Assembly (NCBI GenBank): GCA_945860595.1
Contig: CAMAQV010000006.1
Span: 1 to 64,000 of the forward strand
Direction of reading: 5' to 3'
Length of the DNA stretch: 64,000 bases
Source: Comamonas sp. lk
GTDB lineage: Bacteria; Pseudomonadota; Gammaproteobacteria; Burkholderiales; Burkholderiaceae_C
Of this stretch, positions 17,671 through 26,910 are shown piece by piece (position 1 is the stretch's first letter; each line of letters begins with the position of its first letter). The position numbers and the translations under genes were made by a program. Under the pieces are notes generated by a model. The model saw only the letters and a list, made by a program, of their open reading frames with translations, ran no database searches and had not been told where the DNA came from.

Positions 17671-18126
17671 GTGCCGAAATTGCCTATTCTTCCGCTGTTA
17701 CAGCGCCGCCGCCAGAATGGGGTCAGCATGATTGAAGTCATGGTTTCATGCTTGGTTTTGTCCGCCGGACTGATCGGCATATCGGCCATGCAGACCAGGG
17801 CTGTCTTCAACTCCAGTGATACCGCACTACAAGGGTACGCAGCCCAAATACTGTTGAGCTTTGGCGAAGCCAAGTTAGTCGAACCCAACGTCGCCACACC
17901 TGGTTTTGCAGCGAATTGCAACGGCATATACGTGAGCACAACCAACAGTGACATTGGCTATTTCAAAGGTTTACTCGCAACGCTGTGTCCGACTAATCTG
18001 GTAGTCAATACCTTCCCGTCCGCGCCACCCAACGATTGCAACCAGCCGTTCCAATCGAGTGTCAACCTTTATTGCAAATCAGACAGAATCGAAATCGATT
18101 TTCGGCGACCTGTCTGGATGCACTGA
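17671..18126 (+). CDS. pilV: Type IV minor pilin PilV
   Basis: A minor pilin of 151 residues with leader cleavage expected between G17 and V18 (QNGVSMIEVMVSCLVLSAGLIG) and Glu at mature position 5. The GLIGISAMQ segment after the first half of the helix is typical of PilV. It opens with GTG at 17671. It is the first gene of the rightward pilV-pilW-pilX-pilE run, with 12 bases to pilW. In other species PilV, W and X form the priming complex at the pilus tip. Confidence 0.85.
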   Translation: MPKLPILPLLQRRRQNGVSMIEVMVSCLVLSAGLIGISAMQTRAVFNSSDTALQGYAAQILLSFGEAKLVEPNVATPGFAANCNGIYVSTTNSDIGYFKGLLATLCPTNLVVNTFPSAPPNDCNQPFQSSVNLYCKSDRIEIDFRRPVWMH

Positions 18127-18138
18127 CCGAGGCCTGGC

Positions 18139-19302
18139 ATGCGCAGCGCAAGGCACGCCCCACCCGGCGCCAAACAAACCGGCATCACCCTGGTTGAAAC
18201 CCTGGTTGCGCTCACTGTGGGCTTGGCCATTGTGAGCGTCGCTTTCAACCTGTACACCAGCAACCGGACCGTATTCAAACAGGTAGAAGGAGTGGCCCGC
18301 TTGCAAGAGTCAGCGCGCGTGGCGGCCGCACTGTTAACCACTGATATCCGCCAAGCGGGAGGCTCTTTGTGCCGCAACGGCCTTCCAACTACCAACATCG
18401 TGAACTCTTCAGAGTGGTGGACCCAGCCGGATAAGGGCATTCAAGGTTTTGACTCCAGCACGACAGACAGCCGCGCAAGCTCGACGTCCTATCCACGCAT
18501 CGCCGGAGATTCCTTCACGGTCTGGAGCAGCAACTCGGGCGCAGCAAAATTACTATACGAAACGCGGGTTAGGGGGCAGTACGGCGACTATCCAAGATAT
18601 TTGAACTGGACCCTTGACCTGAAAGACACGTCTGGCTTCTCAGCGGGCGATTTAATCGTAATTTGCGATTACACCCGCGCCTTGATCGCGCAAGCAACAG
18701 TTCCTTTCAATGGCACGCTCATTGTGAGATACACATACCCCGGCAGCCCCTCCCCGGGCCAATGCGGTACGGCCTTTAGTGCCAAATCCGCACGCATTGA
18801 GGCCTTGCCCAGTTGTAATGCCGATGCCGCTGCCTACGCAGCCGGCATGCCGTCTGGCATTCCTCAGGACTACACCTGGGATACCGGGAGCATGGTGGGT
18901 ACGCTGACTGCGCACCACTGGTATGTCGGGAATAAAACCAATGCCTTAGCCGGCTCACTGAATAACCGGGCATTACGGCGTTTGACCATCAACTACAACC
19001 GCACCGGCAGGGGATCTATTTCCGCCACGTCCACCACCGACGAAATGGTGGAAAACGTATCGGACATGCAGATCAGCTACCTGGTTGGCAACGCCACTGG
19101 TTATGCCAACAGCGCAACATACGTGGCAGCCAACGCGGTAACGGATTGGACGAATGTGATCGCAGTCAGGATATTGCTCACGCTCACCAGCACCGAGGCC
19201 GTAGGCGTGGGTGCTGGGCAAGCTGCTAGCGCAGCAAGCTACACCGTACCCATTAACGTCGCCATCCGCTCGCGTTTGCCGTCCAAAGTGGCGCGCTTTT
19301 AG
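18139..19302 (+). CDS. pilW: Type IV minor pilin PilW
   Basis: PilW-type minor pilin, 387 residues. The prepilin site is G15|I16 in QTGITLVETLVALTVGLAIV with Glu at mature position 5, followed by a large C-terminal domain with several cysteines. The length is typical of PilW (300-400 residues). The segment ESARVAAALLTTDIRQAGG after the helix is characteristic. It lies between pilV and pilX with very short spacers, so one transcript is likely. Confidence 0.87.
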   Translation: MRSARHAPPGAKQTGITLVETLVALTVGLAIVSVAFNLYTSNRTVFKQVEGVARLQESARVAAALLTTDIRQAGGSLCRNGLPTTNIVNSSEWWTQPDKGIQGFDSSTTDSRASSTSYPRIAGDSFTVWSSNSGAAKLLYETRVRGQYGDYPRYLNWTLDLKDTSGFSAGDLIVICDYTRALIAQATVPFNGTLIVRYTYPGSPSPGQCGTAFSAKSARIEALPSCNADAAAYAAGMPSGIPQDYTWDTGSMVGTLTAHHWYVGNKTNALAGSLNNRALRRLTINYNRTGRGSISATSTTDEMVENVSDMQISYLVGNATGYANSATYVAANAVTDWTNVIAVRILLTLTSTEAVGVGAGQAASAASYTVPINVAIRSRLPSKVARF

Positions 19303-19309
19303 CAGCGCT

Positions 19310-20137
19310 ATGCCACAACGTGAAATCTTGACCCACGCGCCACGCGTCCCTCCGCGCCCCCGTGGTTTTATTCTGCTGGCTGTCTTGGTTTTTTTAATGT
19401 TGGCTAGCTTGTTATCGCTGGGCGACTTGCGCACAGTAATTACAGAGCAACGCATGGTCACCACCCAACTAAATGCCGGAAACGAATTCGCCTATACGGA
19501 GAGTGCTCTGAACGTGCTGGAGTCTTTCGCCGCCGAAGAACTTGCGTCGATTGCCGCTGGGAATACCTACAAGGGCGGCAGCAACCTTGCGCTGAACGAC
19601 ACCTGCGCGGCAATTACAACTTCAGACCCTTTGGCATGCAAGCCAGCTAGTTGCTCAAGTTACAACAACATAAACAGAGTACTCAATAATGTCAACGGTC
19701 AGACTCCGCAATGCAGCTTTTGTCTTCGACCAAGTCCAGGTTGCAAGAACCGTCTAGATGAATCAAAAGCAGGTTTGCCGTGGACTGACCTGCCCATTAT
19801 TTTTAAGTACGTGGATTCCGCTGGCGCCACTATTAACGGCAATTACCTGGGCGTTTTTTCCACCTATATGGAGTACTTGGGCATGGCGCCCTGCGATTAC
19901 TCCGTAAATAACGCCAACATAACGTCCCTTGGCAGTTACGGCAATAGTATTTGTACAGGTATTGAGATGAACGATCTAACGCCACGGTGCTCAACCTCCG
20001 TTCCCAGCACCTACGTGTGCCCTGTGATGCGGGTAACCGTCAGCAACAAACCGGCAAACCCACTGAGCCCCAGCATCACGCTGCAATCGACGGTCATTGG
20101 GGGCAAGCGCGTATCATTCCGCCAGGTTCTGCCCTAG
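19310..20137 (+). CDS. pilX: Type IV pilus assembly protein PilX
   Basis: The ATG at 19310 lies 7 bases after the pilW stop and gives a 275-residue protein. A short basic leader is followed by RGFILLAVLVFLMLASLLSL. In this helix the residue at mature position 5 is not Glu, as in GspK/PilX-type proteins, which sit at the fibre tip. The central region is cysteine-rich (TCAA, CKPASCSS, CSFCLRPSPGC), suggesting disulfides. The next gene is pilE after 17 bases; the large adhesin gene pilY1, usually found at this place, is absent. Confidence 0.8.
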   Translation: MPQREILTHAPRVPPRPRGFILLAVLVFLMLASLLSLGDLRTVITEQRMVTTQLNAGNEFAYTESALNVLESFAAEELASIAAGNTYKGGSNLALNDTCAAITTSDPLACKPASCSSYNNINRVLNNVNGQTPQCSFCLRPSPGCKNRLDESKAGLPWTDLPIIFKYVDSAGATINGNYLGVFSTYMEYLGMAPCDYSVNNANITSLGSYGNSICTGIEMNDLTPRCSTSVPSTYVCPVMRVTVSNKPANPLSPSITLQSTVIGGKRVSFRQVLP

Positions 20138-20154
20138 CGAAAAAACACCCCTTT

Positions 20155-20586
20155 ATGCTCAAAACGCCCCCCAGGCCCCGCCCAGCGCAACACGCAACGC
20201 GCGGTTTCACCTTGATAGAGATCATGGTGGTCATTGCCATCGTCGGTATTCTGTTTGGTATAGCTCTCTCCAGCTACCAGTCCAACGTGCTGAAAACCAA
20301 ACGCCAGGCCGCGCAGTCTTGCTTGATGGAATATGCCCAGTCCCTGGAGCGCTACTACACCACCAACACGAGTAGCCCCCTGTCATTCAATGGTGCCACC
20401 TTATCCGCAACAGCCGCCTGCGCCACCAGTTTGGCTTCGGCATACGGCTTCACACTGTCTTCAACAAGCAGCACTTACACCCTCACCGCGACTGCCAAAG
20501 AGCCGCAAAGCAGTGATGCCAGCTGCACCCCTCTGACGCTGCAGCAAGACGGAACCAAAACCCCCACAAGTGGTTGCTGGCCCTGA
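20155..20586 (+). CDS. pilE: Type IV pilin-like protein PilE
   Basis: A 143-residue pilin-like protein starting at the ATG at 20155, with leader cleavage expected at G17|F18 in TRGFTLIEIMVVIAIVGILFGIAL. The helix is followed by SCLMEYAQSLERYYTTN, the signature of the PilE minor pilin group rather than of the major pilin PilA. Cysteines near the C-terminus (C-T-P...GCWP) would form the D-loop disulfide. It ends the minor pilin operon; ribD begins 21 bases later on the same strand. Confidence 0.86.
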   Translation: MLKTPPRPRPAQHATRGFTLIEIMVVIAIVGILFGIALSSYQSNVLKTKRQAAQSCLMEYAQSLERYYTTNTSSPLSFNGATLSATAACATSLASAYGFTLSSTSSTYTLTATAKEPQSSDASCTPLTLQQDGTKTPTSGCWP

Positions 20587-20607
20587 GCGGCCCACGCGCT
20601 ACCCGCT

Positions 20608-21783
20608 ATGCCGCAGCCCCACCCTGCGCCAGACCACCCGGCGCAACACCACCTGACCCAGGCGCTGGCACAAGCCCAGGCCGCGCTGCTGCGCGCCAGC
20701 CCCAACCCCCGCGTGGGCTGCGTGCTGGTCAACCCCCAGGGGCAGGTGATTGGCCAGGGCAGCACCCAGCAGGCCGGTGGCCCGCATGCCGAAGTCATGG
20801 CCTTGCGCGACGCTCAGGCCAGAGGCCGCGCCACCGCCGGGGTCACGGCCTATGTCACGCTGGAACCCTGCTGCCACCAGGGCCGCACCGGCCCATGTAC
20901 CGAGGCACTAATCGGCGCAGGCATTGGCCGCGTATTGACCGCCCTGCCGGACCCCAACCCGCTGGTGGCCGGCCAAGGTGTGGCCCGCTTGCGCGCTGCC
21001 GGTCTGGCGGTTGAGGTCGCCAGCGACAGCGCCGACCCCGCGCTGCAAGCCTGGGCGGCGGCGGCGCATGAACTTAATATCGGATTTTTCAGCCGTATGC
21101 AACGCCAAACGCCCTGGGTCCGCATGAAGGTGGCGGCATCGCTGGACGGCGTGACCGCCCTGCCCAACGGGCAAAGCCAGTGGATTACCGGCGAGGCGGC
21201 CCGCGCTGACGGCCACGCCTGGCGCGCCCGCGCCTGCGCCGTGCTAACTGGCATCGGCACGGTGCTGCAAGACCAGCCCCGCTTGGACGTGCGTGGTGTG
21301 GACACGCCGCGCCAGCCCATGCTGGTCATCGTCGACAGCGCGCTGCAAACCCCGCCCGATGCGGCGCTGTTTGCCCCCCAGCGCCCGGTACTGGTCTACG
21401 CCGCCACGCAGCAGCCTGCGCGCCAAGCGGCGCTGGAGCGCAGCGGCGCTGCGGTGACCCACCTACCCGGCGCGGCTTCGCAAGAAGGCGCTAGCCCCAA
21501 AGTGGATCTGGCCGCCATGCTGCGTGACCTGGCAGCGCGGGGGGTTAATGAACTGCATGTGGAAGCAGGCCACAAGCTCAATGGCTCATTGCTGCGCGCC
21601 GGGCTGGTGGACGAGTTGCTGGTCTACCTGGCCCCGCAGTGGCTGGGTAGTGGTGCAGGGATGTCGAACTTCGGGCCGCTGGAGCAGCTGGCAGATGGCC
21701 TGGCCTTGAACTTTCGCGGGGTGGAGATGGTTGGCCGCGATGTGCGCTTATTGGCCCGCGTGACCGGGCGCGATACGTTTTAG
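20608..21783 (+). CDS. ribD: Bifunctional riboflavin biosynthesis deaminase/reductase
   Basis: RibD deaminates 2,5-diamino-6-ribosylamino-pyrimidinone phosphate and then reduces the ribose side chain with NADPH in riboflavin synthesis. The N-terminal deaminase has the zinc motifs HAEVMAL (about residue 59) and EPCCHQGRTGPC (about 88-99). The C-terminal reductase starts near residue 165 (RMKVAASLDGVTALPNGQSQWIT) and includes ELHVEAGHKLNGSLL. The 391 residues match the fused enzyme. It is followed 18 bases later by riboflavin synthase. No FMN riboswitch is seen upstream. Confidence 0.94.
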   Translation: MPQPHPAPDHPAQHHLTQALAQAQAALLRASPNPRVGCVLVNPQGQVIGQGSTQQAGGPHAEVMALRDAQARGRATAGVTAYVTLEPCCHQGRTGPCTEALIGAGIGRVLTALPDPNPLVAGQGVARLRAAGLAVEVASDSADPALQAWAAAAHELNIGFFSRMQRQTPWVRMKVAASLDGVTALPNGQSQWITGEAARADGHAWRARACAVLTGIGTVLQDQPRLDVRGVDTPRQPMLVIVDSALQTPPDAALFAPQRPVLVYAATQQPARQAALERSGAAVTHLPGAASQEGASPKVDLAAMLRDLAARGVNELHVEAGHKLNGSLLRAGLVDELLVYLAPQWLGSGAGMSNFGPLEQLADGLALNFRGVEMVGRDVRLLARVTGRDTF

Positions 21784-21801
21784 TAGGAAGATACAGGGCA
21801 T

Positions 21802-22437
21802 ATGTTCACAGGCATCATCACTGGCCTCGGCCAGATCACCCAAGTCGCCCCCATGGGCGCAAGCGCGGCGCACGGCAAACGCCTGCACGTGCAATGCCCG
21901 GCAGGCTATCTGGACGACGTGGGTCTGGGCGACAGCATTGCCATCAATGGCGCGTGCATGACGGTTACCAGCTTGGAGGCTGTGGGGAATGCCCCGCAAT
22001 TCACTGTGGACGTGTCGGCCGAGTCGCTGGACAAAACCGCCGGCCTGGACGGCCCCGGCGCGGTCAATCTGGAAAAAGCCCTGCGCGCCAATGACCGCCT
22101 GGGCGGGCATCTGGTCTCGGGCCATGTAGACGGCATGGGCCACGTGACCCACTTTGCACCGGTGGGCGAGAGCTGGGAGCTGCGGGTACTGGCACCCAAG
22201 GCGCTGGGAAAATACCTGGCCTACAAGGGCTCCATCACCATCAACGGCGTGAGCCTGACCGTCAACCACATTTGCGATACGGCCGACGGCTGCGAAGCCA
22301 GCATCAACCTGATTCCCCACACCGTGCACAACACCGCGCTGCACCGCCTGCATCCCGGCAGCCGGGTGAATCTGGAAATTGATGTGATTGCGCGCTACGT
22401 GGAGCGCATGCTCTCCAGCGCCCGCGCTGCCGGATAG
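21802..22437 (+). CDS. ribE: Riboflavin synthase, alpha subunit
   Basis: Catalyses dismutation of two 6,7-dimethyl-8-ribityllumazine molecules to riboflavin. The 211-residue protein shows the two tandem lumazine-binding (beta-barrel) halves. The first begins MFTGIITGLGQI and contains GDSIAINGACMTVT; the second contains SGHVDGMGHV and GSITINGVSLTVN. It forms a pair with ribD and is followed by a GC-rich hairpin and the convergent rpiA. Lumazine synthase and ribBA are not in the window. Confidence 0.95.
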   Translation: MFTGIITGLGQITQVAPMGASAAHGKRLHVQCPAGYLDDVGLGDSIAINGACMTVTSLEAVGNAPQFTVDVSAESLDKTAGLDGPGAVNLEKALRANDRLGGHLVSGHVDGMGHVTHFAPVGESWELRVLAPKALGKYLAYKGSITINGVSLTVNHICDTADGCEASINLIPHTVHNTALHRLHPGSRVNLEIDVIARYVERMLSSARAAG

Positions 22438-22441
22438 CCGA

Positions 22442-22458
22442 CGCGGGGCCGCCCCGCG
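22442..22458. terminator. GC-rich hairpin between convergent ribE and rpiA
   Basis: CGCGGGG at 22442-22448 pairs perfectly with CCCCGCG at 22452-22458 across a 3-base loop. It is placed midway between the two convergent stop codons. The flanking T tracts are weak in both directions, so a bidirectional terminator is likely but not certain. Confidence 0.5.
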
Positions 22459-22465
22459 CTTTACG

Positions 22466-23191
22466 CTAAAAAGTCAGTGTTTTGACGCCCTGCGGCGTGC
22501 CCAGCAGACACACCTGCGCCCGCTGAAACGCGAACACCCCCACGGTGACCACGCCGGGCCACTGGCTGACCTGCGCCTCAAAAGCCAGCGGGTCGTCAAT
22601 GTGCAGGCCGGTCACATCCAAGATGTGCTGGCCGTTGTCCGTCACCAGGGGCTGGCCCTCGCGCAGGCGCAGCACGGCATGTCCACCCAGCGCAGCGAAC
22701 TGGCGCGCAATGCGCGCAGTAGCCATAGGAATCACTTCGACCGGCAATGGAAACGTACCAAGCACCGTGACCAACTTGGACGCATCAGCAATGCAGACAA
22801 AGCGATCAGCCAAGGCGGCGACAATTTTTTCGCGGGTGAGTGCCGCGCCTCCACCTTTGACCATGTAGCCGCGCCCATCGATCTCGTCGGCACCGTCGAT
22901 GTACACCGGCAGACGCTCTACCGCATTGGCCTCCAAAACGGCGATGCCCGCCGCCCGCAGGCGTTCAGTACTGGCAACCGAACTGGACACCGCGCCCGCA
23001 ATCTGGTCTTTGATGGTAGCCAATGCATCGATGAAATAGTTGACCGTGGAGCCGGTGCCCACCCCCACCAGCGCACCGCGCACCACGTACTGCAGCGCCG
23101 CCTGGCCGACCAGGGCTTTGAGCTGGTCCTGGGTGTAGCTGCCAGCAGGCGCGTCAGACGAAGATGGCGAAACGGCTGGGATATGGGTCAT
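22466..23191 (-). CDS. rpiA: Ribose-5-phosphate isomerase A
   Basis: RpiA interconverts ribose-5-phosphate and ribulose-5-phosphate in the non-oxidative pentose phosphate path. The 241-residue protein carries [15 protein letters not shown] (about residues 41-55), [25 protein letters not shown] (about 97-121, with the catalytic Asp and Glu) and the lysine-containing ADASKLV segment. The N-terminal 15 residues are a Ser/Pro-rich extension before the conserved start of the fold. The gene is divergent from pyrD with only 48 bases between the starts. Confidence 0.95.
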   Translation of the reverse strand: MTHIPAVSPSSSDAPAGSYTQDQLKALVGQAALQYVVRGALVGVGTGSTVNYFIDALATIKDQIAGAVSSSVASTERLRAAGIAVLEANAVERLPVYIDGADEIDGRGYMVKGGGAALTREKIVAALADRFVCIADASKLVTVLGTFPLPVEVIPMATARIARQFAALGGHAVLRLREGQPLVTDNGQHILDVTGLHIDDPLAFEAQVSQWPGVVTVGVFAFQRAQVCLLGTPQGVKTLTF

Positions 23192-23239
23192 GGGTGAAAA
23201 TCGCGCTCACTGTCAGCTTGCTTAAGCGGGAATTATCCG

Positions 23240-24298
23240 ATGCCACTTGTGCCCTACGGCGTGCTGCGCCCGTTTTTGTTCCAGATGGACCCAGAGGCTG
23301 CGCACGACCTGACGCTGCGCCTGATTGAGCGTACCCAGCACAACATCCTGCGCTATGCCTATGCACAGTCGCGGGTGGACGATCCGCTCACGCTGGCCGG
23401 CCTGCGGCTGCCCAACCGAGTGGGCCTGGCAGCGGGGCTGGACAAAAACGCCCGTTGCATCGCGGGCTGGGACGCGATGGGTTTTGGCTTTGTCGAGTTG
23501 GGCACGGTGACACCGCTGGCGCAATCGGGTAACCCCAAGCCCCGCATGTTCCGCCTGCCGCAGGCGCAGGCGCTGATCAACCGCTTTGGCTTCAATAACC
23601 ACGGCTTGGAGGCCTTTGTGGCCAACGTGGCGCGCGCCCGCAAGGCCAGCAGCCGGGCTATGGTGCTGGGGCTCAATATTGGCAAGAACGCCGCCACGCC
23701 GCTGGAGAACGCCAGCGCCGATTACCTGGCCTGTTTGGCGGCGGTCTACCCACATGCCGACTATGTAACCGTAAATATCTCCAGCCCCAACACCCAGGGT
23801 TTGCGCGACCTGCAAAGCGACCAGGCGCTGGTGCAACTGCTGGAATCGCTAGCCGAACAGCGGCAGCAGCTGGCGCAGGCGCAAGGCCGGCGTGTGCCAA
23901 TTTTTGTGAAGATTGCCCCCGATCTGGACGATGCGCAGATTCAGTCCATCGCTGCGCACTTGCAGCAATACGGCATGGACGGCGCCATTGCCACCAACAC
24001 CACGCTGGAGCGCACAGCTGTGGCGCACCTGCCGCACGGTGCGGAGGCGGGTGGCCTGTCGGGCGTTCCGGTGCGCGCGGCCAGCACCCGGGTGATTGCT
24101 GCGCTGCGCCGTGCCACCGGGCCGGACTTTCCCATCATCGGCGTCGGCGGTATTTTCTGCGGCGCGGACGCATTGGAAAAAATCCAGGCCGGTGCACACG
24201 CGGTGCAGATTTACAGCGGCCTGATTTACCGTGGTCCGCGGTTGGTGCACGATATTGCCTCCACCCTGGCGAAAATGGCATATCCTCGTGAAAAATGA
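23240..24298 (+). CDS. pyrD: Dihydroorotate dehydrogenase (quinone), class 2
   Basis: The membrane-associated class 2 enzyme oxidises dihydroorotate to orotate with FMN and passes electrons to ubiquinone in pyrimidine synthesis. It has 352 residues. The N-terminal membrane-binding helices (residues 1-35) are typical of class 2. FMN-site motifs are [43 protein letters not shown], the catalytic Ser-containing [17 protein letters not shown], and near the end IIGVGGI and QIYSGLIY. A PilZ-domain gene begins 22 bases downstream. Confidence 0.96.
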   Translation: MPLVPYGVLRPFLFQMDPEAAHDLTLRLIERTQHNILRYAYAQSRVDDPLTLAGLRLPNRVGLAAGLDKNARCIAGWDAMGFGFVELGTVTPLAQSGNPKPRMFRLPQAQALINRFGFNNHGLEAFVANVARARKASSRAMVLGLNIGKNAATPLENASADYLACLAAVYPHADYVTVNISSPNTQGLRDLQSDQALVQLLESLAEQRQQLAQAQGRRVPIFVKIAPDLDDAQIQSIAAHLQQYGMDGAIATNTTLERTAVAHLPHGAEAGGLSGVPVRAASTRVIAALRRATGPDFPIIGVGGIFCGADALEKIQAGAHAVQIYSGLIYRGPRLVHDIASTLAKMAYPREK

Positions 24299-24320
24299 GA
24301 TGAGGGAGGATTTGGTTTCT

Positions 24321-24989
24321 ATGCCTATTGATTCAAGCAGCAAGCCGCAGCACCTGCGCGCGCCGTTCACGTCCCTGGATTTGCAAGCGGGCATGGCCAT
24401 GCAAACCCAGCGGCTGGTCGAGGGTGCGCCCAAGCAGGAGTCACAGTATTTGGGCGTGATTGCAGGCCTGGGCGTCATGGTGCGCCCCCTGGGCGAAACC
24501 ACACCCCGCTCGGTGCTGTCGCCGGGCGATATTTGCATGGTGCGGGGTTTTACCGGACGCTATGAATACTCGTTTTTGTCCGAGGTATTGCAGACCGCGC
24601 AGGAGCCCTGCGATTACGCTGTGCTCTCGCACCCTCCGCATGTGGAAACGCGTATGGTGCGCCAGTCCAAGCGCGCCAAAGCGTCCTGGCCGATACGGGT
24701 CAAGGCCGAGGGCGCAGCGCGGGCGGTCACGGTGGAAATGGTGGATATTGGCACCGGTGGCGCTATGGTGCAAAGTGAAACACTCAAAGCCCAGGTCGGC
24801 GACCTGCTGGAGGTCAAGCTGGAGCTGATGGTCGAACACCAAGCGCTGACCCTGCAGCTCAATGCCAGCGTCAAGCACGTGTCGCCCTCGCCATTGGGCA
24901 AGGCCCGTTTTTTCGGCCTCGAATTCATTGCGCCCAGCACCCAGAATTTTCTGGCGCTGTACTACATCACCCAATCTGCAAGCGAGTAA
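24321..24989 (+). CDS. PilZ-domain, YcgR-like c-di-GMP effector
   Basis: A 222-residue protein with an N-terminal YcgR-like domain (about residues 10-105) and a C-terminal PilZ domain. The c-di-GMP-binding signature is visible as RQSKR (RxxxR) near residue 113, followed about 30 residues later by DIGTGGAMV, a D/N-x-S-x-x-G motif with Thr in place of Ser. Such proteins tune flagellar speed or pilus and exopolysaccharide functions in response to c-di-GMP. The start at 24321 is favoured over ATG 24300 because GGGAGGA lies 10 bases upstream. The gene is followed three bases later by the next coding region. Confidence 0.75.
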   Translation: MPIDSSSKPQHLRAPFTSLDLQAGMAMQTQRLVEGAPKQESQYLGVIAGLGVMVRPLGETTPRSVLSPGDICMVRGFTGRYEYSFLSEVLQTAQEPCDYAVLSHPPHVETRMVRQSKRAKASWPIRVKAEGAARAVTVEMVDIGTGGAMVQSETLKAQVGDLLEVKLELMVEHQALTLQLNASVKHVSPSPLGKARFFGLEFIAPSTQNFLALYYITQSASE

Positions 24990-24992
24990 ACC

Positions 24993-25580
24993 ATGAACCC
25001 TTCACCCAACACTCCGACCCGCATAGCGCCCATTCCCGACACCGCGCTGGGCCCGCCTGATTTGGTGCAAGCCATTGCCGCGCGGCGCGGCGGCACGCTG
25101 CTCAACCTGGACCGCATGCTGCTGCGCAGCCCGGTATTTGCGGCCGGCTGGAACGGATTCATGGGTGCCATCCGCACGCAGCTGTCGCTGGACCCCTGCT
25201 TGCGCGAACTGGCGATTTGTACGGTCGCCGTTGAAACCGATGCCGCCTACGAATGGAGCCAGCACGCGCCCGAATTTCTTGCCGCAGGCGGCAGCGAAGC
25301 GCAGTTGCAGGCCTTGCAGGAACCCGAGCCCGCTGCCAACAGCCAGGCCTTTGATGCCACACAGCGCGCTGTGATTGCGCTGGCGCAGGCCATGACGCGG
25401 GAGGTGCGGGTGGATGACGCGGTGTTTGACGCGGTGCGCGCCCTGTTGCCCGGCCCTCAGCAGCAAGTGGAGTTGGTCGGCGTGATTGCCAGCTACAACA
25501 TGGTGTCGCGCTTTCTGGTGGCACTGCAAGTGCCTATGGAAGGCGGTATAGAAAAAACGACTCTGGCCTCAGGCGCATGA
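24993..25580 (+). CDS. Carboxymuconolactone decarboxylase/AhpD-like protein
   Basis: The 195-residue helical protein resembles the carboxymuconolactone decarboxylase superfamily (helix bundle with RELAICTVAVETDAAYEWSQHAPEF, about residues 71-95, and a second half ending in ELVGVIASYNMVSRFLVALQV). The AhpD-type Cys-x-x-Cys is absent; the position holds a Trp-Ser-Gln-His stretch. This fits the lactone decarboxylase-like branch rather than peroxidase partners. The substrate cannot be named. The ATG lies three bases after the PilZ gene stop, so they probably share a transcript. Confidence 0.7.
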   Translation: MNPSPNTPTRIAPIPDTALGPPDLVQAIAARRGGTLLNLDRMLLRSPVFAAGWNGFMGAIRTQLSLDPCLRELAICTVAVETDAAYEWSQHAPEFLAAGGSEAQLQALQEPEPAANSQAFDATQRAVIALAQAMTREVRVDDAVFDAVRALLPGPQQQVELVGVIASYNMVSRFLVALQVPMEGGIEKTTLASGA

Positions 25581-25633
25581 GCCAGATTGAAGAGGCCAAG
25601 GGGTTGAGTGAGTAAGGGCCACCCGGCTCCGAG

Positions 25634-26050
25634 TCAGCGCGAAATCTTCACTTCCGGAACTACCACGATCGGAACGGTAGACACCGTTTCGGCCTGGACC
25701 ACGCGCTTGGCCTGGCGCGATGCGCTGGCATAGGCCATTTCGATGGTCATGATTTCCAGCTTGATCTGGTCATTGTTGATATTTGATTTGTTGCCGACCC
25801 GCGAGAGCAGGGCATACAGTTCCTGCGCCATTTTCAAGAGCGCAAGCTTTTGCGGGTTGCGGTCCGGTACCTCGTTGGAGGTTTCCCGGAATAGCTTTTC
25901 AGCGCACAACTTGGCGTCAGCGGCCACCTTGGAGGCAGCGATGCAAGCATCCCAATGGGCGCGGGCGGCATCGGCAGCGTTCGAGAACAAGGCCTGTGAC
26001 TGCACAGCGCTTGCGCACAACAGCACCGCCAGGAAAAGAATTCTTCGCAT
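25634..26050 (-). CDS. Small exported protein of unknown function downstream of potI
   Basis: A product of 138 residues from the ATG at 26050 (a GTG at 26059 is possible). It has a signal peptide (RRILFLAVLLCASAVQSQA) and two cysteines near mature residues 20 and 35. The mature part is mostly helical and ends in a Val-rich strand (VSTVPIVVVPEVKISR). No family was recognised. It starts within 20 bases of the potI stop on the same strand, so it is probably the last gene of the polyamine transport operon. A direct link to polyamines is only positional. Confidence 0.55.
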   Translation of the reverse strand: MRRILFLAVLLCASAVQSQALFSNAADAARAHWDACIAASKVAADAKLCAEKLFRETSNEVPDRNPQKLALLKMAQELYALLSRVGNKSNINNDQIKLEIMTIEMAYASASRQAKRVVQAETVSTVPIVVVPEVKISR

Positions 26051-26067
26051 GATCAACACACTGTAGC

Positions 26068-26910
26068 CTATCCGGCATCGCGCACGCTGCGGGCCAACTC
26101 CGCCGCCCGGGCTCTGGACAGCCGGGCGGTGTATACCCCGAACACCACCACACAGACTGTTACGACCAGCATCAACAAAGCGGCAGCCGCATAAATGGAC
26201 GGGTTGATGCCGCGTCGGGCATAACCAAAAATCACCTGGGGTAAGGTGGTAATGCCGGGACCGGACAGAAACTCCGAGATCACCACATCGTCAAACGAGA
26301 GGGTGAAGGTGAGCAGCCAGGCGGCGGCCAGGGCCTGTGTCATATTGGGCAGCATCACCAGAAAGAACACCGACTCCCGGCGGCAGCCCAGATCCATGGC
26401 GGCCTCCTCCAGGGTGCGGTCAAGCTCCTGCAGACGCGACTCGATCACCACTGCAGCATAGGCCATACCCAGCAGGGTGTGGCCCAGCATGATGGTCAGC
26501 GCTCCCCGGTCGGGCCAGCCCGCCAAGCGCTCAAAACCCACAAACAGCAGCAGCAGCGACATGCCGATGATCACCTCGGGCATCACCAGCGGTGCGTTGA
26601 GCATGGCCGACATCCAGGCGCGCCCGCGGAAGGAACCGCTGCGGACCAGCGCGTAGGCGGCCATAGTGGCCAGGAGCGTGGCCAGCGTGGCGCTACACAG
26701 GGCCACCTTGAAGGAGAGCAAAAATCCGTCGACGATGCGGCTATCGCCCATCAAGGCGCTGTACCAGCGCAGCGAAAATCCGGTGAACTGCGCGTCCTGG
26801 CGGGTGCTGTTGAAGGAAAAAACCACCAGAAACGCCAGCGGCGCGTACAAAAACGCGAACACGCCAGCCAGCCATGCGCTGGAAATATGCCGATGGAGCC
26901 AGCGGGTCAT
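26068..26910 (-). CDS. potI: Spermidine/putrescine ABC transporter permease PotI-type
   Basis: Second inner-membrane permease of a polyamine importer, 280 residues with about six membrane helices. The EAA loop, which contacts the ATPase, reads EEAAMDLGCRRESVFFLVMLP (about residues 167-187). The ATG at 26910 overlaps the potH stop (ATGA), so translation is coupled; an earlier in-frame start at 26958 would run into potH. The family is type I ABC permease (binding-protein-dependent). It lies downstream of potH and is followed by a small exported protein. Confidence 0.88.
   Translation of the reverse strand: MTRWLHRHISSAWLAGVFAFLYAPLAFLVVFSFNSTRQDAQFTGFSLRWYSALMGDSRIVDGFLLSFKVALCSATLATLLATMAAYALVRSGSFRGRAWMSAMLNAPLVMPEVIIGMSLLLLFVGFERLAGWPDRGALTIMLGHTLLGMAYAAVVIESRLQELDRTLEEAAMDLGCRRESVFFLVMLPNMTQALAAAWLLTFTLSFDDVVISEFLSGPGITTLPQVIFGYARRGINPSIYAAAALLMLVVTVCVVVFGVYTARLSRARAAELARSVRDAG

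Noticed and set aside
20587-20607. FMN riboswitch before the ribD-ribE pair
   Set aside because: Only 21 bases separate pilE and ribD, far too short for the RFN element, and no RFN motifs are seen further upstream.
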